From assembly GCF_036116635.1 (NCBI RefSeq), contig NZ_CP107995.1:10292001-10356000 (forward strand): DNA of 64,000 nt, in the 5' to 3' direction. The stretch is from Amycolatopsis sp. NBC_00345. GTDB taxonomy: Bacteria > Actinomycetota > Actinomycetes > Mycobacteriales > Pseudonocardiaceae. Below are positions 55,925 to 64,000 of the stretch, piece after piece. The notes below the pieces were generated by a model that was given only the letters and a program-made list of their open reading frames with translations, was not told the DNA's origin and ran no database searches. The translations under genes were made by a program, and so were the position numbers. Every line of letters starts with the position of its first letter. Positions within the stretch are counted from its first letter, which is position 1.

Positions 55925-58188
55925 CCACCACCACAACCCAGGTCACCGGCACCTCGAACGGCGTCGGCGCGAACGCCCAGCGCCCGGACGGCACGGTCAA
56001 GGTACGGGGCGAGTTCGCCTACTCCTCCGACCTCTGGCACGAGGACATGCTGTGGGGCACGACGCTGCGCAGCCCGCACCCGTACGCCCGGATCACCGGC
56101 ATCGAAATCGGGGAAGCCCTTGCGGTGCCAGGGGTTTACGCCGTGCTCACGCACGAGGACGTGCCCGGCCTCAACCGTTACGGCCTGGAGCACACCGATC
56201 AGCCGGTGCTGGCCGGCGACGTGGTCCGCTACCAGGGTGAGCCGGTGGCCCTGGTCGCCGCTGACCACCCGGAGACCGCGCTCCGGGCGATGAAGCGCAT
56301 CAAGGTGAGCTACGACGTGCTGGAGCCGGTGACGGATTCCGAAGCGGCTGTCGCCGGTGTCGGCGCTTCGCTGCACCCCGGCGGCAACGTTGTCCGGCAT
56401 GTGCGGATCCGGCGTGGTTCCGCCGAGGCGGCGGCCGACGTCATGGTGTCCGGAGTGTACGAGGTCGGCATGCAGGACCAGGCGTTCCTCGGCCCGGAAT
56501 CGGGGCTCGCGGTGCCGGACACCGAGGGCGGCGTGGACCTGTACGTCGCGACGCAGTGGCTGCACGTGGACCAGCAGCAGATCGTCGCCGCGCTCGGGCT
56601 GACGACGGAGAAGGTGCGGCTGACGCTCGGCGGTGTCGGCGGGGCGTTCGGCGGGCGCGAGGATCTGTCGATGCAGGTGCACGCGTGCCTGCTCGCGCTG
56701 CACACCGACAAGCCGGTGAAGATGGTGTACAACCGCGAGGAATCCTTCTACGGCCACGTGCACCGTCACCCCGCGAAGATGTACTACGAGCACGGCGCCA
56801 CTTCGGACGGCCGTCTGGTGTACGTCCGCGCGCGGCTCTTCCTCGACGGCGGCGCGTACGCGTCTTCGACCGGCGCGGTGGTGGCGAACGCCGCGACGCT
56901 CGGGGTTGGTCCGTACACAGTGGACAACGTCGCCGTCGATTGCTGGGGCACCTACACGAACAACCCGCCGTGCGGTGCGATGCGTGGCTTCGGCGCGGTG
57001 CAGGCGGCGTTCGCGTACGAGTCGCAGATGGACAAGCTGGCCGTCGCGTGTGGACTGGACCCGGTGGACCTCCGCATCCGCAACGCGATGAGCGAGGGCT
57101 CGGTGATGCCCACCGGCCAGGTGGTGGACTCGGCGGCGCCCGTCGCGGAGCTGCTGGAACGCCTGCGCGCGCGTCCGCTTCCGCCTGAACGCGACTTCGA
57201 CCTGCGGCACATGCCCGGCGGCGTCTCGAACACCACGCACGGCGAGGGCGTGGTGCGCGGGGTCGGCTACGCGGTGGGGATCAAGAACGTCTGCTTCTCC
57301 GAGGGCTTCGACGACTACTCGACGGCGCGCGTCCGGCTGCAGCTCGTCGGCGGCGAGCCCGCGGCCACCGTGCACACGGCGGCGTGTGAGGTCGGGCAGG
57401 GGCTCGTCACGATCATGCAGCAGATCGTGCGCACGGAGCTGGGCGTCGAGCAGGTCACCGTGCTGCCGATGGACACCTCGATCGGCAACGGCGGCTCGAC
57501 CTCGGCATCCCGCCAGACCTACGTGACGGGCGGCGCCGTGCAGGCGGCTTGCTCCGCGGTGCGCGCCCGGCTGGTGGAGAGCCAGGCTTTGCCCGCGGGC
57601 ACGCGCGTGGTGGGAGGCAAACTGGTGGACGCGTTCGGCTCGGTGGTCGGTGACCTGGCTTCGGTGCTGGAGTCGACGTCTTTTGATGAAACGACGGAAT
57701 GGCGTCACCGGCCGACGTACCCGCTGGACCCGGAGACCGGCCAGGGTGTGGCGCACGTGCAGTACGGCTTCGCCGCGCACCGGGCGGTGGTGGACGTGGA
57801 CGTGGAGCTGGGCCTGGTGAAGGTGGTCGCGCTGGACTGCGCGCAGGATGTCGGCAAGGCGCTGAACCCGCAGGCCGTGGTGGGCCAGATCCAGGGCGGC
57901 TCCGCGCAGGGGCTCGGGCTGGCCGTGATGGAGGAGATCCAGGTCGTCGACGGCAAGGTGCGCAACCCGTCCTTCACCGACTACCTGATCCCGACTGTGC
58001 TCGACATGCCGCCGATGGCGATCGACGTGCTGGAACGCCCGGACCCGAACGCCCCGTACGGCCTGCGCGGCGTCGGCGAGCCCCCGACCATCTCGTCCAC
58101 CCCGGCCATCGCCGCCGCCATCCGCGCCGCGACGGGGCTGGCGCTGGAACGCGTGCCGGTGCGGCCGGAGCACATCACCGGCACGTAA
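55921..58188 (+). CDS. Xanthine dehydrogenase molybdenum-binding subunit
   Basis: 755 residues, Ald_Xan_dh_C superfamily. Visible: VGGAFGGREDLSMQVHACLLALHT, CGAMRGFGAVQAAFAYE (the AMRGFG pterin/active-site block), EVGQGLVTIMQQIV, and the late GVGEPPTISSTPAIAAAIRAA with the catalytic Glu. It hydroxylates hypoxanthine/xanthine to urate. ATG 55921 overlaps the deaminase stop. Lacks the AYRCAGR motif of CO dehydrogenase, supporting a purine substrate. Confidence 0.92.
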   Translation: MTTTTTQVTGTSNGVGANAQRPDGTVKVRGEFAYSSDLWHEDMLWGTTLRSPHPYARITGIEIGEALAVPGVYAVLTHEDVPGLNRYGLEHTDQPVLAGDVVRYQGEPVALVAADHPETALRAMKRIKVSYDVLEPVTDSEAAVAGVGASLHPGGNVVRHVRIRRGSAEAAADVMVSGVYEVGMQDQAFLGPESGLAVPDTEGGVDLYVATQWLHVDQQQIVAALGLTTEKVRLTLGGVGGAFGGREDLSMQVHACLLALHTDKPVKMVYNREESFYGHVHRHPAKMYYEHGATSDGRLVYVRARLFLDGGAYASSTGAVVANAATLGVGPYTVDNVAVDCWGTYTNNPPCGAMRGFGAVQAAFAYESQMDKLAVACGLDPVDLRIRNAMSEGSVMPTGQVVDSAAPVAELLERLRARPLPPERDFDLRHMPGGVSNTTHGEGVVRGVGYAVGIKNVCFSEGFDDYSTARVRLQLVGGEPAATVHTAACEVGQGLVTIMQQIVRTELGVEQVTVLPMDTSIGNGGSTSASRQTYVTGGAVQAACSAVRARLVESQALPAGTRVVGGKLVDAFGSVVGDLASVLESTSFDETTEWRHRPTYPLDPETGQGVAHVQYGFAAHRAVVDVDVELGLVKVVALDCAQDVGKALNPQAVVGQIQGGSAQGLGLAVMEEIQVVDGKVRNPSFTDYLIPTVLDMPPMAIDVLERPDPNAPYGLRGVGEPPTISSTPAIAAAIRAATGLALERVPVRPEHITGT

Positions 58189-58219
58189 CCGGATTCTGTG
58201 GCAGGGTCTTGAACGGTCG

Positions 58220-59878
58220 GTGTCCGATGTGGAGCAGACGGGGAAAGCCATGGCGCACAAGGGACGAGCGAGGCTCTTCGACGCGTTGACGACGAAGGGG
58301 ACGGCCTTCACCCACGAGGAGCGGCGCGAGCTGGGCCTGCTGGGGCTGCTGCCGATCGCCCAGAAGTCCATCGGCGAACAGGTCGAGCACACCTACAACG
58401 AGTTCTCCACCCGCCGTGACGACCTCGACAAGCACATCTACCTGCGCGCCCTGCAGGACCGCAACGAAACGCTGTTCTACCGCCTGCTCAGCGAGCACAT
58501 CGAAGAGATGATGCCGATCGTCTACACGCCCACGGTCGGGGAGGCGTGCCAGCGGTTCAGCGAGATCTACCGGCGCCCGCGCGGCCTGTTCGTCGCCTAC
58601 CCGGACCGGGCGGAGCTGCGGGAGGTGCTGCGCAACCGGCCGGACGAGGAGGTCGACGTCATCGTCGTCACCGACGGGCAGCGCATCCTCGGCCTCGGCG
58701 ACCAGGGCATCGGCGGCATGGGCATCCCGATCGGCAAGCTGTCGCTGTACACGCTGATCGGCGGCATCGACCCCGCGCGCACGCTGCCGATCGTGCTCGA
58801 CGTCGGCACGGACAACGTCGAACGGCGCGAGGACCCGCAGTACCTCGGCTGGCGGCACCGGCGCATCGGGGACGACGAGTACTACGCGTTCATCGAGGAG
58901 TTCGTCGCCGCCGTGCGCGAGGAGCTGCCCGACGTGCTGCTGCAGTGGGAGGACTTCGCCACCACACACGCGTTGCCGATCCTCGACCGCTACCGCGACC
59001 GGCTGCTCACCTTCAACGACGACATCCAGGGCACCGCCGCCGTCGCGCTCGGCGCGCTGCACGGCGCGGCCCAGACCGCCGGGCGGCCGCTGTCGGAGCA
59101 GCAGGTGGTGATGCTCGGCGCCGGCTCGGCCGGCATCGGCGTGCTGGAGATGATCCGGCAGGAGATGGTGTCGCAGGGCCTGTCCGACGCCGAGGCGGCC
59201 GCGCGGATCTGGGTGGTGGACTTGGGCGGACTGCTCACCGACGACCGCACCGATCTGTCCGACGGCCAGCGCCGTTTCGCCCAGCCCGCGGGCCGGGTGA
59301 AGGACTGGGCCGGGGTGCAGCTGGCGGACGTCGTGCACCAGGTCGACGTCGGCGTGCTGCTGGGCCTGTCGACGGCGGCGGGCGCGTTCACCGAGGAGAT
59401 CGTCCGCGAGCTGGCCGGCAAGACCGACCGGCCGATCATCTTCCCGCTGTCCAACCCGACCAGCCGGGCCGAGGCGCACCCGCACGAGCTGGACGAGTGG
59501 ACCGACGGCCGCGCGCTCGTCGCCACCGGCTCGCCCTTCGCCCCGGTCGAGCGCGCCGGGAAGAAGCGGCGGGTCGCGCAGTGCAACAACGTCTACATCT
59601 TCCCGGCGATCGGCCTGGCCGTCACGGCCGCGCGCGCCACCCGCGTGACGGACGAGATGATGCGCGTCGCAGCCAAGACCCTCGGCGAGGCCTCCCCGGC
59701 CCTGTCCGACCCCGACGAGCCCCTGCTCCCGGCGTGGGAGGACGTCCCGGAGATCGCCACACGCATCGCCACCGCGGTCGCCATCCAGGCGGTGAAGGAC
59801 GGCGTCGCCCCGAAGCGCTCGGACGACGAGCTGGCCCAGCTGGTGCGTGAGGCTCGGTGGGAGCCGGAATACCGCTAG
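58220..59878 (+). CDS. NAD-dependent malic enzyme
   Basis: 552 residues, large-type malic enzyme. MMPIVYTPTVGEACQRFSEIYRRPRGLF (Tyr of the active site), TDGQRILGLGDQGIGGMGIPIGKLSLYTLIGGI, FNDDIQGTAAVALGAL (family signature) and the NAD site VVMLGAGSAGIGVLEM. It decarboxylates malate to pyruvate. GTG 58220 is used; GTG 58229 and ATG 58250 are alternatives and no ribosome site is decisive. It lies 31 bases after the xanthine dehydrogenase operon and could be co-transcribed, disposing of malate made from purine-derived glyoxylate. Confidence 0.92.
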   Translation: MSDVEQTGKAMAHKGRARLFDALTTKGTAFTHEERRELGLLGLLPIAQKSIGEQVEHTYNEFSTRRDDLDKHIYLRALQDRNETLFYRLLSEHIEEMMPIVYTPTVGEACQRFSEIYRRPRGLFVAYPDRAELREVLRNRPDEEVDVIVVTDGQRILGLGDQGIGGMGIPIGKLSLYTLIGGIDPARTLPIVLDVGTDNVERREDPQYLGWRHRRIGDDEYYAFIEEFVAAVREELPDVLLQWEDFATTHALPILDRYRDRLLTFNDDIQGTAAVALGALHGAAQTAGRPLSEQQVVMLGAGSAGIGVLEMIRQEMVSQGLSDAEAAARIWVVDLGGLLTDDRTDLSDGQRRFAQPAGRVKDWAGVQLADVVHQVDVGVLLGLSTAAGAFTEEIVRELAGKTDRPIIFPLSNPTSRAEAHPHELDEWTDGRALVATGSPFAPVERAGKKRRVAQCNNVYIFPAIGLAVTAARATRVTDEMMRVAAKTLGEASPALSDPDEPLLPAWEDVPEIATRIATAVAIQAVKDGVAPKRSDDELAQLVREARWEPEYR

Positions 59879-59893
59879 TCCAGCCCAGTACCG

Positions 59894-60475
59894 CTAACCC
59901 AGCTCCGCCAGCAGCCGCCGGGCGACGTCGACCACTGCGGTGCCCGCGACGGCCATCGGTTCCGTCGAGCGCATCGAGCGGGCCAGCACGAAGGCGCCCT
60001 CCAGGCTGGTGATCAGGGTGATCGTCAGCGTGCGGGCGGACGCGGGTGGCAGGCCGAACTTTTCGAGCCGCTCGGTGCCCGCGTCGATCCACGCGGTGAA
60101 GACGTCGGCCGTCGCCTGGCGGAGGGTTTCGTTGGTGGTGGCCACTTCCAGTGCGACGGTCGCGATCGGGCAGCCCTCGACGTAGTCCGTCTCCAGCAAT
60201 GAGGTGACGCCGGCGGCGAAGAACGTTTCGATGCAGTCGATCAGGTCCGTCGTCTCCGGCGTGATGAAGAGGTCGAACAGCGCGATGTACTGCATCCCCG
60301 AGCTGCGCACGACCTCCTCGCCGAGCTGCTCCTTCCCGCCGGGGAAGAAGTGGTACAACGAGCCGAACGGCGCGCCCGCCGTCTCGACGATCTGCTTCAC
60401 CCCGGTGCCCGCGTAGCCGCCCTGCCGGAACAGCTCGGCCCCGGCGGCCAGGATGCGGTCCTTCGTCCCTGTCAC
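59894..60475 (-). CDS. TetR-family regulator
   Basis: 193 residues. N-terminal HTH: TKDRILAAGAELFRQGGYAGTGVKQIVETAGAPFGSLYHFFPGGKEQLGEEVV; the C-terminal ligand domain (ETDYVEGCPIATVALEVATTNETLRQATADVF) is of the LmrA/YxaF-like C-terminal class. GTG 60475 overlaps the purine permease stop by 4 bases, so it is expressed with it. Ligand unknown. Confidence 0.88.
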   Translation of the reverse strand: MTGTKDRILAAGAELFRQGGYAGTGVKQIVETAGAPFGSLYHFFPGGKEQLGEEVVRSSGMQYIALFDLFITPETTDLIDCIETFFAAGVTSLLETDYVEGCPIATVALEVATTNETLRQATADVFTAWIDAGTERLEKFGLPPASARTLTITLITSLEGAFVLARSMRSTEPMAVAGTAVVDVARRLLAELG

Positions 60476-61833
60476 GAAACCGAGGATAACTCTTTCGCGC
60501 TAGAGCGTTCTATCAAGCGCTCGCCGAACGCCAGGTTGAGCACCATGGCGGTCAGGCAGCCCGCGCTGATGCCCGAGTTCAGCACCACCTGCAGCGCGGC
60601 CGGGAAGTCCGAATAGAAGCCCGGCAGCGCGATCGGGATCAGGCCGATGCCCAGCGACGCGGCGACGATCGCGACGTTGGCCGGGTGCTCGAACGAGGCC
60701 TTGGCCAGCGTGCGCACCCCGCTCACCGCGACGCTGCCGAACAGCACCAGCCCCGCCCCGCCGAGCACGGGCTGCGGCACCAGCGCGATGATCCCGCCGG
60801 TCACCGGCAGCACACCGAGCACCACCAGCACCACGCCGCTGGCCGCGACGACGTACCGGCTGACCATGCGCGTCAGCGAGACCAGCCCGATGTTCTGCGC
60901 GAACGCCGTGCACGCGAAGCCGCCGAAGATCGTGCTCACGGCGGTGGCCAGCCCGTCCGCGCGGAGGCCGTCGGCGAGTGTCCGGCTGGTGGTCGGCCGC
61001 CCGACGATTTCGCCCAGCGCCAGCAGGTCCGCGGTGCTTTCGGCCATCACCACGAGCATCACGATGGCCATCGACACGATCGCCGCCACGTCGAACACCG
61101 GCGCCCCGAAGTGGAACGGCGTGACGATGCCGAACACCGGCGCCTGCGCCAGTGTCGATGTGTCGACATCGCCCAGTGGCCACGCCACGAGCGTCCCGGC
61201 GACCAGCCCGAGCAGCAGTGCGATCCGGCTCCAGAAACCGGACAGGTACCGGGTGAACACCATCACCGCCACCAGCGTGACGCCCGCCAGCAGCAGCCCG
61301 GACGGCCGCGCCGACGGCCGCCCCGACGAGATCCACTGCACGGCCACGGGCAGCAGCGAGACGCCGATCAGCGTGATCACCGTGCCGGTCACCACGGGTG
61401 GGAAGAACCGCGTCAGCTTCGAGAAGAACGGGGCCGCCAGCACCACGAAGACGCCGCCGACGAGCGTCGCGCCGTAGACCACGCTCAGCGCGCCGCCGGA
61501 CTTGTGCTGCTCGGCGATGGCGAGGATCGGCGCGACGGAGCCGAACGTGACGCCGTTGACCAGCGGCAGCCGCGCGCCGAAGCGCCAGAGGCCGAGGGTC
61601 TGCAGCAGCGTGGCCAGCCCCGCGGTGAACAGCGAGGCGCTGATCAGCAGGCTCAGCTGCCCGGGCGTGAGCCCGACGGCGGCGCCGATCACGAGCGGTG
61701 GGGCCACCACGCCGGCGTACATGGCCGCGACGTGCTGGATGCCGCCGAGCACGAGCTGCGGCAACGGCGGCCGCGCATCGACGGGGTGACGTGAGGGGTG
61801 ATCCGGGCTTTCGGGCGTGCAGGTGCCTGACAT
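60472..61833 (-). CDS. NCS2-family purine/xanthine permease
   Basis: 453 residues, about 14 hydrophobic segments. NCS2 signatures: PLPQLVLGGIQHVAAMYAGVVAPPLVIG, QTLGLWRFGARLPLVNGVTFGSVAPI, the motif ESTADLLALGEIVGRP and GGFACTAFAQNIGLVSLTRMVSRYVV. It imports xanthine/urate-type bases with protons. ATG 61833 is preferred (GGGAGAG upstream) over a start at 61881. It lies downstream of uricase on the same strand and is coupled to the TetR gene. Confidence 0.92.
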   Translation of the reverse strand: MSGTCTPESPDHPSRHPVDARPPLPQLVLGGIQHVAAMYAGVVAPPLVIGAAVGLTPGQLSLLISASLFTAGLATLLQTLGLWRFGARLPLVNGVTFGSVAPILAIAEQHKSGGALSVVYGATLVGGVFVVLAAPFFSKLTRFFPPVVTGTVITLIGVSLLPVAVQWISSGRPSARPSGLLLAGVTLVAVMVFTRYLSGFWSRIALLLGLVAGTLVAWPLGDVDTSTLAQAPVFGIVTPFHFGAPVFDVAAIVSMAIVMLVVMAESTADLLALGEIVGRPTTSRTLADGLRADGLATAVSTIFGGFACTAFAQNIGLVSLTRMVSRYVVAASGVVLVVLGVLPVTGGIIALVPQPVLGGAGLVLFGSVAVSGVRTLAKASFEHPANVAIVAASLGIGLIPIALPGFYSDFPAALQVVLNSGISAGCLTAMVLNLAFGERLIERSSAKELSSVS

Positions 61834-61863
61834 GCGCTCTCCCGGTGGGGGCAGGGGGTTGGC

Positions 61864-61955
61864 GTTACTGATCCGGCCCAAAGTAGGCGGATACGGTCCG
61901 CAGCCAACCTGCTCGTGGCGACTCTTTCCGCCGTGGCTGCAGTCGGATCAGTAAC
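61864..61955. repeat. Widely spaced 12-bp inverted repeat between uricase and the permease
   Basis: GTTACTGATCCG (61864-61875) and CGGATCAGTAAC (61944-61955) are exact inverted copies 68 bases apart, filling the uricase-permease gap; the right copy touches the uricase stop. Either a large hairpin (attenuator/terminator) or paired operator halves. Confidence 0.6.
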
Positions 61956-62851
61956 TAATGGCGCAGCACGGCTTCGGTCCAAGCCGGGCCGGGCTCTTCG
62001 GCTTCGTCGCGGACCACGGTGCCTTCGATGAGGCCGTATGGGCGGTCGGCGGCGTAGAAGACCTCGCCTGAGTTTTCGAGGCCGAACGGGCTCAGGTCGA
62101 CGAGGAAATGGTGTTTGTTCGGCAGGGAAAGCCGGACCTCGGCGACCTCCGGCCGCGCGAGCAGCACGGCTTCGCCCATCGTGTACAGGGTCTGCTGCAA
62201 CGACAGGCTGTGCTTCGTGGCGAACGCCTCCAGCAGCGTCCGCCGGATCTCCTGGTGGCTCTTGGCCCAATCGATCTCGGTACTGCCCTGGTAACGCCAC
62301 CGCGCGGTGACGGCGGTGGCGAGGATCCGGTCGTCGGTCTCCGCCAGTGTGGTGTACTCGTCGCGGGGGAAGCCGTGGAACTCCGAGCCGGTGGACTTCA
62401 GCACGGTCAGACCGTCCACACCGGACACCACCCAGGCGCGGCCGTCCTGGACGGTGACGGTGGTGGTGCGGCTTTCGCCGCCGGAGCGGCTGAACGCGTG
62501 GTCGTGCGGCGCGCCGCCGACCGGGATGCGCTCCCAGCCGTGCTCGGCGATCGTGATGCGCGCGCTGGTGATCTTCTCCTGGGTGCCCACGAAGTGCCGG
62601 CCCAGCCGTAGCGCGAAGTCCTCGATCTCGCCGACGTCCTGCTGCTTGGCGAACGCGTACACGGTGTTCTTCTGCGTGTCGGTGGCCAGCACCGCGCTGT
62701 TGTCGCCGGTCAGGTGCGTCGCTTCGAGCTCACCGCGCAGGGCGCTGGACACGGTGAGGTCGCGCAGGTGGTGCACGGCGCCCTCGCGGCGCACGGTGAC
62801 CAGCCGGACCTCGGCCTTGCCGTACTGGTTGGGGCCCAAGGAGATTCCCAC
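61955..62851 (-). CDS. Urate oxidase (uricase)
   Basis: 298 residues, cofactor-free uricase. LGPNQYGKAEVRLVTVRREGAVHHLRDLTVSSALRGE and LTGDNSAVLATDTQKNTVYAFAKQ (Thr of the catalytic dyad), VLKSTGSEFHGFPRDEYTTLAETDDRILAT (the classical uricase block) and LPNKHHFLVDLSPFGLEN near the end. It oxidises urate to 5-hydroxyisourate. GTG 62851 is one base from the stop of the HIU hydrolase gene. Product passes to the two enzymes encoded just upstream. Confidence 0.96.
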   Translation of the reverse strand: MGISLGPNQYGKAEVRLVTVRREGAVHHLRDLTVSSALRGELEATHLTGDNSAVLATDTQKNTVYAFAKQQDVGEIEDFALRLGRHFVGTQEKITSARITIAEHGWERIPVGGAPHDHAFSRSGGESRTTTVTVQDGRAWVVSGVDGLTVLKSTGSEFHGFPRDEYTTLAETDDRILATAVTARWRYQGSTEIDWAKSHQEIRRTLLEAFATKHSLSLQQTLYTMGEAVLLARPEVAEVRLSLPNKHHFLVDLSPFGLENSGEVFYAADRPYGLIEGTVVRDEAEEPGPAWTEAVLRH

Positions 62852-62852
62852 G

Positions 62853-63170
62853 TCAGCTCCCGCGATAGGTCGAGTAGGCGAACGGGCTCAGCAGCACCGG
62901 CACGTGGTGGTGCGCGGTGCCGTCGGCGATCCGGAAGGCGAGGGTGACGTCGGGGAAAAACGCGTCCGGCCCGAGGTACGCGCCGGTGTCGAAGACCAGC
63001 CGGTAGACGCCGGGAGCCAGGGTTTCCGGGCCGAGGTCGCGGATCCGGCCGTCTTCGTCCGTGACGCCCTCGGCGATCGGTTCGCCGTCGCCGGTTTCGA
63101 ACCGCACCGGGATGCCCGCGGCGGGCCGTCCGGCGGCGGTGTCGAGGACGTGCGTGGTCACGAGACTCAT
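62853..63170 (-). CDS. 5-hydroxyisourate hydrolase (transthyretin-like)
   Basis: 105 residues. LVTTHVLDTAAGRPAAGIPV with the N-terminal His, an Arg in the PVRFE strand, HHHVPVLLSPFAYSTYRGS ending in the YRGS signature that separates the hydrolase from transthyretin. It opens 5-hydroxyisourate to OHCU. The start overlaps the OHCU decarboxylase stop by 4 bases; uricase begins just after it. Confidence 0.96.
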   Translation of the reverse strand: MSLVTTHVLDTAAGRPAAGIPVRFETGDGEPIAEGVTDEDGRIRDLGPETLAPGVYRLVFDTGAYLGPDAFFPDVTLAFRIADGTAHHHVPVLLSPFAYSTYRGS

Positions 63171-63652
63171 GCGGTCACCGCTTTCGCCAGGCGCAGCTGG
63201 GCGATCTTGGCCAGCTCGGCGCCGGCGACGTCCAGCTCGGTCTCGGGGTCGTTGTCCAGCCGGGAACGCAGGTTCGCGAGCAGTTCCGCGCCGCTGCGGC
63301 CGGAGGCGCAGACCAGGAAGACGTGGCCGAACCGGCGTTCGTACTCGGCGTTCGCGGCGGCGAACTCGTCCGCATTGTCCACACCGGACTGTTCGCCCCG
63401 GGACCAGGCGGCGTCCGCGCCGGTGCTCTTGGGCTTTTCGCCGATCCGCGGGTGGGCGGCGATCGCGTCGCGGACCTCGTCACGGCGCAGCGGCGTGGCG
63501 CTCTCGGCGGCCTTGAGCAGCGCGTCGAACTGCGGGTACGGGCGGCCGGCGAGCACGGCGTCGACCCAGCGCGGCACGGCCAGGCAGGCCGTCAGCGCCG
63601 GGCGGACCTCGGCGGCTTCGGCGGTGTTGAACTCGGCGAGTGCGAGTGGCAC
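63167..63652 (-). CDS. OHCU decarboxylase
   Basis: 161 residues. LALAEFNTAEAAEVRPALTACLAVPRWVDAVLAGRPY, the catalytic block DAIAAHPRIGEKP with His, then WSRGEQSGV and NAEYERRFGHVFLVCASGRS. It gives (S)-allantoin stereospecifically. GTG 63652 has GAGGAG at about 6 bases; a longer start at 63721 adds unrelated residues. Order on the minus strand is OHCU decarboxylase, HIU hydrolase, uricase, permease, TetR: the urate-to-allantoin route plus uptake. Confidence 0.93.
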   Translation of the reverse strand: MPLALAEFNTAEAAEVRPALTACLAVPRWVDAVLAGRPYPQFDALLKAAESATPLRRDEVRDAIAAHPRIGEKPKSTGADAAWSRGEQSGVDNADEFAAANAEYERRFGHVFLVCASGRSGAELLANLRSRLDNDPETELDVAGAELAKIAQLRLAKAVTA

Positions 63653-63738
63653 AGGATCTCCTCGCGGCGGGGGAGTTGGTGTTCGGCCGACGGTACGGCG
63701 CGGCCGCCCGGTCGTCAACATTTTGTTGAACGTGCTGG

Positions 63739-64000
63739 TCAGTCGGCTTCGCGGTTGAGGTAGTTGTAGACCGTGAAGCGGGTGACGCCCAGTGCCTCGG
63801 CCACCGCGGACACCGATTTCCGCAGGCTGAAGGCCCCGCGTTCACGCAGCAGCCGGACCGCCCGCTGCTTGTCCGGGCGCTCCAGGTCGCCGAGCTTCGC
63901 GCCCAGCTCGCGCTCGACGTCGGCGATCAGCCGGGACAGCGCGCTGTTCAGCTCGACGGGCGGCGGGGGCTCGCGCTCGTCCTTGCGGCGCAGCTGCAGC
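63739..64000 (-). CDS. YheO/DauR-like helix-turn-helix regulator (C-terminal part only)
   Basis: The last 87 codons are visible; the rest lies beyond the window. The end reads DKQRAVRLLRERGAFSLRKSVSAVAEALGVTRFTVYNYLNREAD-stop, the C-terminal HTH of the YheO/DauR family (PAS-like domain plus HTH), whose members often control purine or amino-acid catabolism. It is upstream of and on the same strand as the uricase operon, 86 bases from the OHCU decarboxylase start, so it may regulate it. Confidence 0.75.
   Translation of the reverse strand, partial: LQLRRKDEREPPPPVELNSALSRLIADVERELGAKLGDLERPDKQRAVRLLRERGAFSLRKSVSAVAEALGVTRFTVYNYLNREAD

Noticed and set aside
60501..60512. TAGAGCGTTCTA, 11 of 12 bases identical to the iol operator core and close to a TetR start
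   Set aside because: It lies inside the 3' coding part of the permease and the TetR gene is translationally coupled to that permease, so no separate promoter is expected; 12 bases can match by chance.
1..64000. tRNA, rRNA, CRISPR arrays, insertion sequences, prophage genes
   Set aside because: I looked for these on both strands and found none that I can support.

Overview
The window is about 70% G+C, uses many GTG and TTG starts and packs operons with 4-base ATGA/GTGA overlaps. Together with an EspG/PPE-like/PE-like ESX-associated gene set, a DUF3558-type lipoprotein, IclR and PucR regulators and an acyP-smc-ftsY neighbourhood, this points to a filamentous actinomycete, most likely Pseudonocardiales (Amycolatopsis-like). 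The genus is an inference from style, not from a search.

Layout. 1-7.1 kb: the 3' end of a CoxG-like gene, a membrane GGDEF protein, a flavin monooxygenase-like enzyme, a MarR regulator divergent from an isochorismatase-like gene and a damaged MFS gene, and an alpha/beta hydrolase. 7.1-19.3 kb: a complete-looking myo-inositol catabolic locus. A leftward operon (iolE, sugar ABC importer, iolC, a Cgl0159-type aldolase, iolB, iolD) diverges from a rightward one (LacI regulator, iolA, iolG) across a 20-bp perfect palindrome. 19.4-22.7 kb: small envelope proteins, a GNAT and asnB. 23.0-31.0 kb: kdpFABCDE with an extra tiny gene in front and a 75-bp tandem duplication between kdpD and kdpE. 31.1-45.4 kb: a Pro/Ser-rich membrane protein, acyP, smc, then an 8-kb accessory block (ESX-like genes, pseudogene scars, lipoprotein, crystallin-like secreted protein, Na+/solute symporter, anmK) that separates smc from ftsY. 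45.5-51.7 kb: GNAT, IclR regulator, malate synthase, an HpcH/CitE-like protein, htpG. 51.7-64 kb: purine catabolism: PucR, three-subunit xanthine dehydrogenase with an embedded (oxo)guanine deaminase, malic enzyme, TetR, NCS2 purine permease, uricase, HIU hydrolase, OHCU decarboxylase and the end of a YheO/DauR-like regulator.

How it works together. Inositol is imported and degraded through inosose, trihydroxycyclohexanedione, 5-deoxyglucuronate and 2-deoxy-5-ketogluconate (and its 6-phosphate) to acetyl-CoA and dihydroxyacetone phosphate. Purines go from guanine/xanthine through urate and hydroxyisourate to allantoin. Allantoinase and allantoicase are not in view, but malate synthase and malic enzyme would carry glyoxylate on to malate and pyruvate.

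Most notable: (i) at 39.59-39.82 kb a decayed 3' piece of a symporter gene abuts a decayed 3' piece of smc in the order expected for the junction of an old tandem duplication; (ii) the 75-bp tandem duplication between kdpD and kdpE creates a 51-codon frame that overlaps both neighbours by 4 bases; (iii) long, near-perfect intergenic hairpins, two of which share a loop motif and differ by compensatory changes; (iv) five 15-bp repeats encoding pentapeptides at the N terminus of iolC.
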